From contig JAAZIU010000007.1 in the NCBI GenBank assembly GCA_012800735.1, positions 1 through 64,000 on the forward strand: DNA of 64,000 nt, written 5' to 3'. The notes beneath the pieces are model-generated. The model had not been told where the DNA came from and did no database searches. It saw nothing but the letters and a program-made list of their open reading frames with translations. The stretch's first letter is position 1. Every line of letters begins with the position of its first letter. Shown in pieces: positions 53,265 to 62,369 of this stretch. This DNA comes from Clostridiales bacterium. Lineage in GTDB: Bacteria > Bacillota > Clostridia > Oscillospirales > CAG-272. Position numbers and translations under genes: made by a program.

Positions 53265-54094
53265 ATTTCAACCTCGCCTTTCAGCCGTTCTATTGCAGCC
53301 ATTACGCTTCCCTCAGCTTCGACCGCCGCAAGAGCATTTTCAAGAGAGCTTGAGGAAAGTTCCGCCGCTATACCGGCGGCGCGCCGAAGCAGCTTTTCAT
53401 TTGTCGGCTTTACGTTTATCATGATATTTTCGTAAACATATCCCAGCCGCGCCATAACTCCGGTGGAAATCGAGTTAAGTATCAGCTTCTGCGCGGTTCC
53501 GGCTTTCAGCCGAGTTGAGCCGGTCAGCGCTTCCGCCTCGGTGTCGGCGAATATCGTAAGCGACGCGGCGGCTCCGAGCGGGGTGTCGGGATTGCAGACA
53601 ACAGCCGCGGTAAAAGCTCCGCATCCGGCGGCGTATTCCACAGCCGCGACGACGTATTTCGCCCCGCCTGCGGCGGAAATCCCGACAACCGAATCGTCGG
53701 CGGTTATATCGAGAGCGGCGATATCTCCCCGTCCCGCTTCGGCGTTGTCTTCCGCGCCCTCGGCGGCTTTGAAAAATGCCTTTTCCCCTCCCGCCATCAA
53801 GGCCACTACCCTGTCATAGCCTACACCGAAGGTCGGCGGACATTCTGCGGCGTCGAGGGCTCCCAGCCGCCCGGATGTTCCTGCGCCGACATAGATAAGC
53901 CGCCCGCCGCGCGACATCCCCTCGGATATTCGCTCTATCGCTTCGGCGATCTCTCTTTCCGCCGCAGCAACCGCTTCAACGGCGCGGCGGCTTTCTTCGT
54001 TTAGCATCCGGACAAGCTCAATCGGCGTCGCTTTATCCAGATTCATGGTGCGCGGGTTGCGCGCTTCGGTTTTAAGGGGAGAATGTAAGGACAT
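53261..54094 (-). CDS. murQ: N-acetylmuramic acid 6-phosphate etherase
   Basis: 277 residues, slightly short (about 295-300 is usual), with the missing part at the C-terminus. TEARNPRTMNLD, GGRLIYVGAGTSGRLGALDAAECPPTFGV (catalytic Glu in AEC), GAEDN (second catalytic Glu), GSTRLKAGTAQKLILN and TNEKLLRR are diagnostic. The second sugar-phosphate loop, normally SGRTPYV, reads AGGAKYV, so polar contacts are lost. MurQ splits MurNAc-6-P into GlcNAc-6-P and lactate, feeding NagA. An ATG 48 bp downstream is a less likely start because it would drop the TEARNP segment. Confidence 0.92.
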   Translation of the reverse strand: MSLHSPLKTEARNPRTMNLDKATPIELVRMLNEESRRAVEAVAAAEREIAEAIERISEGMSRGGRLIYVGAGTSGRLGALDAAECPPTFGVGYDRVVALMAGGEKAFFKAAEGAEDNAEAGRGDIAALDITADDSVVGISAAGGAKYVVAAVEYAAGCGAFTAAVVCNPDTPLGAAASLTIFADTEAEALTGSTRLKAGTAQKLILNSISTGVMARLGYVYENIMINVKPTNEKLLRRAAGIAAELSSSSLENALAAVEAEGSVMAAIERLKGEVEI

Positions 54095-54125
54095 GAAAAT
54101 TACCTCGCGTATTTACTACTATAAT

Positions 54126-54154
54126 ATTTTACCACTTTACCGGCGTTTTGGCAA
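54126..54154 (-). promoter_or_regulatory. Promoter of murQ
   Basis: On the minus strand: TTGCCA, 17-bp spacer, TAAAAT, about 35 bp before the start codon. Confidence 0.65.
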
Positions 54155-54213
54155 GAGGGAGATTATCCGACAGATTATATCCGTGTTTTTTAAAATAAAA
54201 TCAGCTGACGGAA

Positions 54214-54241
54214 AAAGCCCGCCGTTTTCATGGCGGGCTTT
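54214..54241 (-). terminator. Intrinsic terminator of the ctsR-clpC transcript
   Basis: A 10-bp stem (AAAGCCCGCC with GGCGGGCTTT) and an 8-nt loop; on the minus strand it ends in a T run. It lies 6 bp after clpC. Confidence 0.85.
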
Positions 54242-54246
54242 CTGTT

Positions 54247-56787
54247 TTATTCGGTTACTTCGGATGAGATTCCGGCAAGCGCCGGTTCTTCCTCTGTTTT
54301 TGCGGCTGCGCTGTATACTATCTCTCCGTTCTCGACTGAAGCGGTCACAATGTCTCCCTCTTTAATGCGCTGCTCAAGCATCGCGGTTGAGAAGGTATCT
54401 TCCACTCTGCGGGTAATTTCTCGGCGGAGCGGACGGGCGCCCCAGACGGGGTCCATTCCCTCCTTTGCAAGCAGAGCGACAACGTCGTCTCCAAAGCTGA
54501 TATCAACTCCTATCGACGCGATTCGTTCTTTGATGCCGTTCAGCATATGAGAGGCTATCTGCTTTATTTCCTCCTCGCCCAGGCGGTCGAAGATTATGAT
54601 CTCATCGACGCGATTGAGGAACTCCGGACGGAAGGTTTCTTTCAGCGCCGCGATAAGCTTGTCATGAAGCTGATCTTTTTCGGATTTTCCGACAGGTTCG
54701 TCCGAGAAGCCGAGCGGGCGGCTCCGGTCGAAGTAATTCTTGGCGCCGATATTTGACGTCATAATTATGACGGTATTCCTGAAATCCACTTTCCTGCCCT
54801 GAGAATCGGTAAGCACGCCGTCGTCAAGGATCTGCAGCATGATATTGAAGACATCCGGGTGCGCCTTCTCGATCTCGTCAAAAAGCACCACCGAATAAGG
54901 TCTGCGGCGGATCCTTTCGGTAAGCTGTCCGCCCTCGTCGTATCCGACATAGCCGGGCGGCGAGCCGATCATCTTTGAGACGCTGTGTTTTTCCATGTAT
55001 TCGGACATATCTATCCTGATAATGGCGCTCTCGTCTCCGAAGAGGATTTCCGCAAGCGCTTTTGAAAGCTCGGTTTTGCCGACTCCGGTCGGACCTAAGA
55101 AGATGAAAGAGCCTGTCGGCCTTTTCGGATCCTTCAAGCCGACGCGGCCGCGTCTTATCGCCTTTGATACGGCGCTGACAGCCTCGTCCTGACCGACTAT
55201 CCGCCGATGCAGAAGCTCTTCGAGCCGGGCGAGTTTCTCTCCCTCTTCGGCTTCCAGCTTCTTTACCGGGATTCCGGTCCAGCCGGTTACGACATCGGCT
55301 ATGTCGTCCGCCGAAACGACCGTATCTCCGTCCGAATGCGCCCTTTTCCACTCTTCGTATTTAGACAGGTACTCCTCTTCGAGCTTATTCTCCTCGTCTC
55401 TGAGGGCGGCGGCTTTTTCGTAGTCCTGTTCTTTTATCGCCAAATCCTTTTCTGCGGTTATCTCTTCGTGCCGCCTGCGGCTGCGGCGGAGGTCCGGCGG
55501 CATTGTCGCCGCAGCGATGCGCTTCTTTGCCGAAGCTTCGTCGATCAGGTCAACCGCCTTATCCGGCAGGAAACGGTCGTTTATATACCTGCGCGACAGG
55601 TTGACTGCGGCGTCGAGAGCTTCGTCGGTTATCCTGACTTTATGGAACTCCTCGTATTTTTCGCGGAGGCCTTCAAGTATGGCTATCGCCTCGTCCGGCG
55701 TCGGCTCGCCGACGGTTACCGGCTGAAAACGGCGCTCAAGCGCGGCGTCTTTTTCTATATGCCGGCGGTATTCGTCTATGGTAGTGGCGCCGATTACCTG
55801 TATATCGCCTCTTGAAAGGGCGGGTTTCAGGATATTTGCGGCGTCTACCGCGCCCTCGGCCGCTCCGGCGCCGATGATGGTATGTATCTCGTCGATAAAG
55901 AGAATGAGATCTTTATTCGCTTTGACCTCGTTCATCATGCTCTTCATCCGCTCCTCGAATTCGCCGCGGTATTTTGCGCCGGCGACCATCGAGCTGATAT
56001 CGAGCGAGATTATCGATTTTCCGGTCAGGGTATCGGGTATATCGCCCGAGGCAATACGCTGAGCCAGTCCTTCTACCACGGCGGTCTTGCCGACTCCCGG
56101 CTCGCCTATCAGGCAGGGATTGTTTTTGGTGCGTCTTGAGAGTATCTCTATCACACGCTCCGTTTCGCTTTCCCGACCGATTATCGGATCAAGCTCGTCT
56201 TTTTTAGCCATATCGGTAAGGTCGCGGGCGTATTGCTTCAGCGTCGGGCTTTTTGCAAGCGCCGGAGAGTCTGAGCCGTAATCGGTTTTCTGCCCGGCAT
56301 CCTGCCCGATTTCCTGTTCGTTTATCGCCTTCTCGGCGGTTCCTCCGGATTCTTTCAGGTAAGCGGTTATCTCTTCTTCGAGTTCCTGCGCGGATACCCC
56401 GAAATTTCCGAGTGTTTTGACCGCTTCGCAATCGGTTTCGCCGAGCATGGCAAGCAGGATGTGTTCGGTGCCTATATATCTCTGACCGTTTTTAACTGCG
56501 TGCATCGATGACATCTCTATCATCTTCTTTGTGCGGGGAGTCATGTCGTTGAACCCGACGGTTGTCTGATGCCTTCCGGTTCCCAGCGTCGCTATCATAT
56601 AATCTCTTGCGTTTTCATGGGCGACGCCGTGTTTTTCAAGCAGCTTTGCAGCCGCCGATGTCTTCTCCGCGAGCAGTCCGAGCAGGATATGCTCCGAGCC
56701 GACATATGAATGACCCATCTCTCTTGCGGCATACATCGCGCGGTTGAGCGCGTTCTGAGCCGCTTGTGTAAAGCTGATTATTGCCAT
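54247..56787 (-). CDS. clpC: Clp protease ATPase subunit ClpC
   Basis: 846 residues. The N-terminal double Clp_N repeat is followed by AAA-1 with [15 protein letters not shown] and [21 protein letters not shown]/middle segment ([17 protein letters not shown]) comes next, then AAA-2 with [18 protein letters not shown], and the [17 protein letters not shown] segment. It unfolds substrates for ClpP and needs adaptors such as MecA or McsB in Firmicutes. The ATG has no clear ribosome site close by. It follows ctsR by about 90 bp. Confidence 0.97.
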   Translation of the reverse strand: MAIISFTQAAQNALNRAMYAAREMGHSYVGSEHILLGLLAEKTSAAAKLLEKHGVAHENARDYMIATLGTGRHQTTVGFNDMTPRTKKMIEMSSMHAVKNGQRYIGTEHILLAMLGETDCEAVKTLGNFGVSAQELEEEITAYLKESGGTAEKAINEQEIGQDAGQKTDYGSDSPALAKSPTLKQYARDLTDMAKKDELDPIIGRESETERVIEILSRRTKNNPCLIGEPGVGKTAVVEGLAQRIASGDIPDTLTGKSIISLDISSMVAGAKYRGEFEERMKSMMNEVKANKDLILFIDEIHTIIGAGAAEGAVDAANILKPALSRGDIQVIGATTIDEYRRHIEKDAALERRFQPVTVGEPTPDEAIAILEGLREKYEEFHKVRITDEALDAAVNLSRRYINDRFLPDKAVDLIDEASAKKRIAAATMPPDLRRSRRRHEEITAEKDLAIKEQDYEKAAALRDEENKLEEEYLSKYEEWKRAHSDGDTVVSADDIADVVTGWTGIPVKKLEAEEGEKLARLEELLHRRIVGQDEAVSAVSKAIRRGRVGLKDPKRPTGSFIFLGPTGVGKTELSKALAEILFGDESAIIRIDMSEYMEKHSVSKMIGSPPGYVGYDEGGQLTERIRRRPYSVVLFDEIEKAHPDVFNIMLQILDDGVLTDSQGRKVDFRNTVIIMTSNIGAKNYFDRSRPLGFSDEPVGKSEKDQLHDKLIAALKETFRPEFLNRVDEIIIFDRLGEEEIKQIASHMLNGIKERIASIGVDISFGDDVVALLAKEGMDPVWGARPLRREITRRVEDTFSTAMLEQRIKEGDIVTASVENGEIVYSAAAKTEEEPALAGISSEVTE

Positions 56788-56879
56788 AATTTTTTATTTA
56801 TTAATATGGGACTCCACCCCCATGTTCTTCAAATTGTGATTTTCTATACTTCTGAAAAAATGTGATTTTTTGTTTATGC

Positions 56880-57317
56880 TTATTTATTTTCTTTCATAAC
56901 TGCGAGGACGAGGCGGCGCATCAGATTCGCGCGGCTTTCGTCGTCCGCGGCGGCGGAAATTGCGATAAGCATCAGCTTTCGTTCCCGCCGGCTGATAAAA
57001 CCGGCGCCGTCGAGATTGTCGATATAAGCCGCCGCGGATCTTGCGTCGATTTCGTCGCCTATGGCGCAGAAAAAGTGCATAAGATATTCATCCGCGCAGA
57101 TTTTGCGGCGGATTATCCTCACATAGCCGCTGCCGCCGCGCCTGCTTTCGACGAGATAGCCCCGCTCGGGGGTGAATCTTGAGCTGATAACGTAATTTAT
57201 CTGGCTCGGCACGCAGCCGACCTTCGCCGCAAAATCGTTGCGGCGGATGACAAGCATCCCGCCTTCCTCCTCAAGCATCCGCTCAAGAATTGCCGCAACT
57301 CTGTCGGAAATGCCCAT
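56880..57317 (-). CDS. ctsR: Class III heat-shock repressor CtsR
   Basis: 145 residues. GISDRVAAILERMLEEEG is the winged-helix start, and the wing with SRRGGSGYVRIIR (Gly of the DNA-reading RGGGGYIRI motif) is diagnostic. A C-terminal helical dimer domain follows. It represses clp genes. The start was placed at the ATG before GISDRV; a longer in-frame version would run into the promoter. It is directly followed by clpC: the usual mcsA and mcsB genes are missing from between them. Confidence 0.93.
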   Translation of the reverse strand: MGISDRVAAILERMLEEEGGMLVIRRNDFAAKVGCVPSQINYVISSRFTPERGYLVESRRGGSGYVRIIRRKICADEYLMHFFCAIGDEIDARSAAAYIDNLDGAGFISRRERKLMLIAISAAADDESRANLMRRLVLAVMKENK

Positions 57318-57353
57318 ACCGAATCCCCGCCTTTCTTTTGTATTACTGTTACT

Positions 57354-57389
57354 ATTATACACCATAAGTCAAAGAAAGTCAAGGTCAAA
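57354..57389 (-). promoter_or_regulatory. ctsR promoter with CtsR operator
   Basis: On the minus strand: TTGACT, 17-bp spacer, TATAAT. The plus strand carries AGTCAAA-GAA-AGTCAAG (57367-57383) followed by an overlapping GGTCAAA (57383-57389), close to the known CtsR box. The operator covers the -35 and spacer, so the operon should be autoregulated. Confidence 0.88.
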
Positions 57390-57654
57390 ATCGGATTTTT
57401 CGATCAATTCACAATTTATGCATTATAATACATAAATTCAAGGTTTTCAGACCCGGCAGATAATTGCAGAAGCCTTTGTAATTTGACAGCTCTTATCAAA
57501 CTTTCACCGTGTCATACCCTTCGTGTTTTTATGCATTGTGCACTTAAAATCAATCTATTATTTGTGTGATTTGTTCATTAATTTTTGATTTACATTATGT
57601 TAGAATTAACTTATCGGCATTACAATTAAAAAATGAAACGGAGGTTTATCTTAC

Positions 57655-58479
57655 ATGAAAAGACTTCTTGCAATCACCGTGGCTGCCATGCTTTTCGCGG
57701 CTCTGCTCATTCCGTCTTTCGCCGAGCAGATATCCGGCGATGTTTTAAAGGGCACGCCTATTCTTGACGGCGTTCTGGATGAGATATACACCCAGTCCGC
57801 CTCCGCAACCCTCGACAATCCCAACTTCTATATGTGGGGCGACTGCGAGGGAACCGATACCACCGGTACGGTTTATTATCTCTGGGACGAAAACTATCTT
57901 TATGTCGCCGTCGATGTGACCGACTCGACAATACTGCCCTCCATTGACGAAGGGGTATGGCAGCATGACTGCGCCGAGCTCTGGTTCACCGATGAAGATC
58001 TCGTCTTTAAGATTCATGCATCCTGGGACGGCGATTTCTTCCTCGGCGGTGACGGCGACGGCACCACTCCTTTTGATTTCGACAAATCAAAACACGCCGA
58101 AGCCAAAAAACCGGACGGCACCGGCTATATTGTTGAGGTTGCCCTTCCGATGAACAATCTCGCCGCCGGACGCACCTTCGATTCCTCCCTCCAGATTAAC
58201 GATATCATAACCGAAGACTACCAGAACGGAACCGCTTCCGGCTCTCAGGCGCGTGAATTCACCTACACCCTTTCCGCAAAAGAGGCAATCCTTCCCGTTA
58301 TCGAAACCGAACCGCCCGAAACCGAGCCGCCGGCTCCCGAACCTGAGGCTCCCGCCCCGGCAGCCGAACCGGCGCCCGAAGCCGCAGCTCCCGCCGCTCA
58401 AACCGCCGACTCCGCTGCTATTGTTATACTTGCGATCGTCGCCGCCGCAGGCTGCGCCGTTGTTGCAAAGAAAAGATAA
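57655..58479 (+). CDS. Secreted CBM9-like surface protein with C-terminal membrane tail
   Basis: 274 residues. A signal peptide (cleavage after SFA-E) is followed by a DOMON/CBM9-type beta-sandwich: LKGTPILDGVLDEIY, YYLWDENYLYVAVDVTD, DCAELWFTDED and GYIVEVALPMNNL. A Pro/Glu/Ala-rich linker leads to AAQTADSAAIVILAIVAAAG, a hydrophobic segment and a final VVAKKR. The tail resembles Gram-positive C-terminal anchors with a QTxD-like motif. It is shared nearly word for word with the 58705 protein and with the remnant at 62311. CBM9 domains bind carbohydrates. GGAGGTTTA is the ribosome site. Confidence 0.82.
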   Translation: MKRLLAITVAAMLFAALLIPSFAEQISGDVLKGTPILDGVLDEIYTQSASATLDNPNFYMWGDCEGTDTTGTVYYLWDENYLYVAVDVTDSTILPSIDEGVWQHDCAELWFTDEDLVFKIHASWDGDFFLGGDGDGTTPFDFDKSKHAEAKKPDGTGYIVEVALPMNNLAAGRTFDSSLQINDIITEDYQNGTASGSQAREFTYTLSAKEAILPVIETEPPETEPPAPEPEAPAPAAEPAPEAAAPAAQTADSAAIVILAIVAAAGCAVVAKKR

Positions 58480-58498
58480 CTACTTAAAGCCATATGGC

Positions 58499-58520
58499 AA
58501 GCCGCCCCGCAGGACGGCTT
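58499..58520 (+). terminator. Hairpin after the CBM9-like gene
   Basis: AAGCCG and CGGCTT around a C/G-rich loop. It is related in sequence to the hairpins after 59643 and at 62370. The T run after it is weak. Confidence 0.5.
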
Positions 58521-58704
58521 ACCGATTCTTTGTCGATATGTTCAGCTTTTTTATTTCTTTTCTTTTTTAACCTAAACCGGGTCATATTTATTGACAACGC
58601 AGATTTTACAAGAATTTTATCAAGTATAGATAGCAAAAAAGATATAATGTGTTATAATAGATATGGTTTTTTAGATAACCATAAATTTCATTTTGGAGGA
58701 AAAC

Positions 58705-59643
58705 ATGAAAAAGCTTGCTTTGGTACTCGCGTCGCTTCTGATCGGCGCAATGTTTGCGACAGCCGCATATGCTTCCGCGGGCGGAGATCTGCTCGCTTCC
58801 GCCGATGTTTACATGAGCTTTGAGAACGGCATCAAGGACGACAACGGCAATTATACGATACTCTCCGACGGAAATACCCCTGTTGTCGAAGGTAAATTCG
58901 GCAGCGGCGTCAACTGCGAAGGCGGCGTGAATTACCTTACGGTTGACGGCTGGAAATTCGGCGCGGATTCCTTTACCTTCGCAACATGGATCTTCTGCCA
59001 TGAACAAGGTTCGGATCCTGCGATCGCCGGCTCGAAATATTGGGATTCCGGAAGCAACATAGGATGGGTGCTCTCAATCCGCGAAAACGACTGGAAGTAC
59101 AACGCAAACTCCGAATCCGGCGAGCGTACCGACTTCGAATACAAATACTCCAATTCACCTCTTGAAGACGTGAACGGAGTCTGGTATCATATCGCAATCG
59201 TTGTTGACCGCGCAAACGAAGTATATACCCTTTATGTAAACGGTGTTTCTCAGGGTGAAACCGATTTCAGCGGTAAAGGTCATACCGGCGAAACCTACGA
59301 TGACGAGGGAAACGAATATACTTTCAATATCGGCGACGACGGCTCCGGAATGTATAACTTCGGCTGCACTTTCAATTTCGATTACGATGAGGTAGCCGTA
59401 TTTAAAAGAGCGCTTACTGCAGATGAGGTAGTCGCGATCTACGAATACGATCCCATCGCCGCTCTCGCGGTCGAGGAAGTTCTCGTGGTCGAAGAAGCTC
59501 CCGCTGCCGAAGCTGAGGCTCCTGTTGCCGAAGCAGCTCCCGCAGCCCCCGCTGCCGCCGCTCAGACCGGCAACTCCGCGGCGATTGTTATACTTGCGCT
59601 TGTCGCCGCAGTCGGAAGCGCCGTTATTGCAAAGAGAAGATAA
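58705..59643 (+). CDS. Secreted LamG-like surface protein with C-terminal membrane tail
   Basis: 312 residues, ATG with TTGGAGGAAAAC. A signal peptide (AAYASA) precedes a laminin-G/concanavalin-A-like jelly roll: ADVYMSFENGIKDDNG, SFTFATWIF, WYHIAIVVDRANEVYTLYVNG, FDYDEVAVFKRALTADEVVAIYEYD (the classic LamG-3 ending). An Ala/Glu/Pro linker follows, then AQTGNSAAIVILALVAAVG and AVIAKRR. The tail matches that of the 57655 protein, so the two are modular paralogues with different binding domains. A carbohydrate-adhesion role is inferred. It is followed by a terminator homologous to that of the third copy. Confidence 0.85.
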   Translation: MKKLALVLASLLIGAMFATAAYASAGGDLLASADVYMSFENGIKDDNGNYTILSDGNTPVVEGKFGSGVNCEGGVNYLTVDGWKFGADSFTFATWIFCHEQGSDPAIAGSKYWDSGSNIGWVLSIRENDWKYNANSESGERTDFEYKYSNSPLEDVNGVWYHIAIVVDRANEVYTLYVNGVSQGETDFSGKGHTGETYDDEGNEYTFNIGDDGSGMYNFGCTFNFDYDEVAVFKRALTADEVVAIYEYDPIAALAVEEVLVVEEAPAAEAEAPVAEAAPAAPAAAAQTGNSAAIVILALVAAVGSAVIAKRR

Positions 59644-59660
59644 CAGCAATACCTGCCAAA

Positions 59661-59693
59661 GAAATCCGTCCTGCGTTTTGCGGGGCGGATTTC
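59661..59693 (+). terminator. Terminator after the LamG-like gene
   Basis: A long stem: GAAATCCG with CGGATTTC extended inward by TCCTGC with GCGGGG (G-U pairs), loop GTTTT. Confidence 0.75.
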
Positions 59694-60022
59694 ATTTGTC
59701 AAAGCTCAGTCAAAAGATTTTTTAATATAAACAATCTAAATAAACTAAATGAAGAATCAATGAATTAAACCTTGCGTTTTTTTGCAACACAACGGAATTT
59801 AAAACCATGTTACGGTATCAGTCGGAGTTATTTAACATTGAGTTAACACATTGTATTTGAAGATTTATCAGGCGGATGATAAAATTTATATATGGTCTAT
59901 TTTATTTAAAATGCGTCATCCGGAGATGTCGGTTTTAATAGACAGACTAAAACAGATATTCAAGGCGGTAAAATATCCGCTTCTCTGTATAGACATTGCT
60001 TTTCGATTTTTTTGATTCAACA

Positions 60023-60169
60023 TTACAACGACAACGAAGCGCCATGCGGATGAGCCTTCGGATAATTGAATGTGTAGAGAGTATTCGGGTTTGACTTTGA
60101 AGAGGATAAATATGCATTAAAATAAGTAACTTTCACGGCACCGGTCGGATTGTCAAAAAAATCGGCTGT
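60023..60169 (-). pseudogene. C-terminal gene remnant on the minus strand
   Basis: 48 sense codons between an in-frame stop and TAA, with protein-like sequence (FFDNPTGAVKVTYFNAYL, NPNTLYTFNYPKAHPHGA, ending SLSL) but no start codon with a ribosome site. It looks like the last 50 or so residues of a beta-rich secreted protein. The family is not recognised. Confidence 0.35.
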
Positions 60170-60289
60170 TTATGTGGACGACATAAGACTGAATTGAGAG
60201 AACCAAAAAATGCCGCAAAAATGAAAAACCTTTACCGAATAAAGAAAGTTTTGCAGAGCCCGACCTCACCAAATGACCTAATGATAATC

Positions 60290-60315
60290 AGACATATAAT
60301 TTAGACATATAATTT
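60290..60315 (+). repeat. Tandem 13-bp repeat carrying two -10-like boxes
   Basis: AGACATATAATTT occurs twice in direct succession (60290-60302, 60303-60315), each containing TATAAT, about 25-45 bp upstream of the glycosyltransferase start. Confidence 0.85.
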
Positions 60316-60338
60316 ATTCAAAGGCAGGTGTGATCAGT

Positions 60339-62306
60339 TTGAAAATAATACATGTGCTGGATCTATATGATCAACTTAACAACGGTGTGGCTACCGCAAC
60401 CAAAAGGAATGTAAAACTTCTCCGAGATCTGGGACACGAGGTTAAGGTTCTTTCAACCGGAGAACCGGCCGCTGACAAAATCGCCGCGGATGAATTCAGT
60501 CTGCCTTTTTTTCAATACCTGGTTGATGCGCAAGGTTTTAAATTTGCCAAACCGGACCACAGCAAATACTACGAAGCTTTTAACGGCGCGGATATTATTC
60601 ACTTCCACCTCCCTACCCCTTTTTGTATCGAGGGTGAGAAGATTGCTCGTCAGATGGGTACTGCGACGGTATCCTCCTTCCATCTTCAACCGCAAAATAT
60701 CACCTATTCAATCGGACTGGGCAAAAATAAAAAGATTAACGACCGGTTGTACAGTGAATTCTACAAGTGCTTTTACAGCAAATTCAATTACATTCATGCT
60801 CCGAGCCGGATGATCGCCGACCAGCTTGTCGCCCATGGTTACAAGAATGAAATAAGAGTTTTCTCAAACGGAGTAAGCAATAATTTCAAACCTGTGCCGG
60901 TTGAACGAGATAAACAATATGAAGATAAATTTTTGATTTTATCGGTTGGGCGCTTATCCGGCGAAAAACGACAGGACCTTTTGATCGATGCCGTCAAACA
61001 AAGCAAGTATAAAGACAAAATCCAGTTGGTCTTTGCCGGACAAGGCCCCGAACAGGAAAACTTAGAAGAACGCGGCAAGGATTTGCTTAACAAACCAATC
61101 TTTGATTTTTATTCACAAAAAGATCTGGTGGCGCTTATGAATCGGGCTGATTTATACATCCACGCTTCCGATGCCGAGATTGAAGGGATTTCCTGTCTCG
61201 AAGCCATGGCTTGCGGTTTGGTACCGGTCATCTCCGACTCGGAATTATCGGCAACCAACAGTTTTTCTTTAACCGAAAACTCATTGTTTGCCGCCGGTGA
61301 TGCTTCCTCTTTGGCTGAAAAAATTGAATATTGGATAGAAAATCCGGAAGAAAAAGCATCCTATTCGAAAAAATATGCTGAAAAAGCGGACGGAATGAGG
61401 GTGGAAAGTACAATTCAGGATTTAGTCAAACTCTACCGAGATGCGATGGAAAAACAAAAGCAAGACGGATATCCAAAAACAGATGATCCGTCTGGCCGAG
61501 ATAAAACACAATCCACGAATTTTGCAGGATTTAAAAGGGAAAAGAAAAAACAAGCCGAACCGAAATTTAAGGGTAAAACCAGATGGTTTTTCACAAGGCA
61601 GATAAGAAAAATTTTAGTTGTAATTGTTTATGTACTTCTTTTTTTCCTCTACGGTGTAAAAGTTGAAGGAAGGAAAAACATTGCCTTGCTCGAGGATAAG
61701 GGCGGAATCAGCATCATGAACCATATTCACAACATGGATTCATGCATGGCGGCGGTCGCCCTTTTCCCGAAATATGTAACTTTCGTCTCCTCTTTGGCCA
61801 ATTTCCGCCTCCCGTTAATCGGAAATCTTCTTAAAATGCTGGGAGTTGTTCCGATACCTGATACTCTTTCTTCAAGCAAAAATTTTATCAAGACAATCCA
61901 AAATGATTTAAAGCAGAATAATATTATCCACTTTTTCCCCGAAGGAATTTTATTGAAAAATTTCCGAGGGCTGAGAGAATTCAAGAACGGCGCTTTTTAT
62001 TTTGCCATAAAGGAGAATAAAGCAATTTTGCCGATGGCTGTAAGACTGGTAAAATCTTGTAAAAGCAAACAAAGATGGTTGACGGGAAAACCGCGGTATT
62101 TTGTCTTTATTGGAAAACCCCTGTACCCAAATCCCGATCTGCCCAATAAATCCGCAATAGAAGATCTCAAGGAAAGGTCTTACCAAAGCGTTAAATCCTT
62201 GCTCGATGAGGAATTCAAAGTTGCTGACAGGTTTATTATTTTCGACCTGGCAAGAATTGCCGCATTCATAGTCATAGTCGGCAAGGTTATTACTATGATC
62301 ATATAG
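60339..62306 (+). CDS. GT4 glycosyltransferase fused to PlsC-type acyltransferase
   Basis: 655 residues from TTG, which sits eight bases after AGGCAGGTG and starts LKIIHVLDLYDQ as GT4 enzymes do; GTG 60330 is the alternative. Residues 1-390: GT-B glycosyltransferase with FSNGVSNNF, FLILSVGRLSGEKRQDLLIDAV and the E-x7-E type EIEGISCLEAMACG. A basic linker and a membrane helix (about 425-447) precede an acyltransferase: NHIHNMD (H-x4-D, near 460) and FFPEG (near 532). The likely role is glycolipid assembly at the membrane: glycosylation plus acylation. Codons are AT-richer than in neighbours, and the gene sits in front of a truncated surface-protein tail, which suggests acquisition. Confidence 0.87.
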   Translation: MKIIHVLDLYDQLNNGVATATKRNVKLLRDLGHEVKVLSTGEPAADKIAADEFSLPFFQYLVDAQGFKFAKPDHSKYYEAFNGADIIHFHLPTPFCIEGEKIARQMGTATVSSFHLQPQNITYSIGLGKNKKINDRLYSEFYKCFYSKFNYIHAPSRMIADQLVAHGYKNEIRVFSNGVSNNFKPVPVERDKQYEDKFLILSVGRLSGEKRQDLLIDAVKQSKYKDKIQLVFAGQGPEQENLEERGKDLLNKPIFDFYSQKDLVALMNRADLYIHASDAEIEGISCLEAMACGLVPVISDSELSATNSFSLTENSLFAAGDASSLAEKIEYWIENPEEKASYSKKYAEKADGMRVESTIQDLVKLYRDAMEKQKQDGYPKTDDPSGRDKTQSTNFAGFKREKKKQAEPKFKGKTRWFFTRQIRKILVVIVYVLLFFLYGVKVEGRKNIALLEDKGGISIMNHIHNMDSCMAAVALFPKYVTFVSSLANFRLPLIGNLLKMLGVVPIPDTLSSSKNFIKTIQNDLKQNNIIHFFPEGILLKNFRGLREFKNGAFYFAIKENKAILPMAVRLVKSCKSKQRWLTGKPRYFVFIGKPLYPNPDLPNKSAIEDLKERSYQSVKSLLDEEFKVADRFIIFDLARIAAFIVIVGKVITMII

Positions 62307-62310
62307 CCCC

Positions 62311-62352
62311 GCCGGCGGCGCCCTTGTTGCAAAAAAAGATAACAGATAATAA
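62311..62352 (+). pseudogene. Decayed 3' end of a third tail-bearing surface-protein gene
   Basis: Directly after the glycosyltransferase stop the DNA reads as AGGALVAKK, matching the end of the 57655 (AGCAVVAKKR) and 58705 (GSAVIAKRR) genes, including GTTGCAAA and AAAAGATAAC. One base is missing from the A run relative to both, so the ancestral stop is out of frame. The 3' flank and terminator are also homologous. Confidence 0.75.
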
Positions 62353-62369
62353 ACAATACTTCCCACGAA

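Larger units (their letters stand above)
59644..60338. other. AT-rich gene-poor region with remnants
   Basis: No complete gene. It holds the terminator of the LamG-like gene, a C-terminal coding remnant on the minus strand, and a tandem 13-bp repeat before the glycosyltransferase. The composition is clearly more AT-rich than the surroundings, as expected for recently arrived or decaying DNA. Confidence 0.6.

Noticed and set aside
60290-60315. CRISPR-like or attachment-site repeat
   Set aside because: Only two tandem units with no spacer; better explained as slippage duplication of a -10 region.
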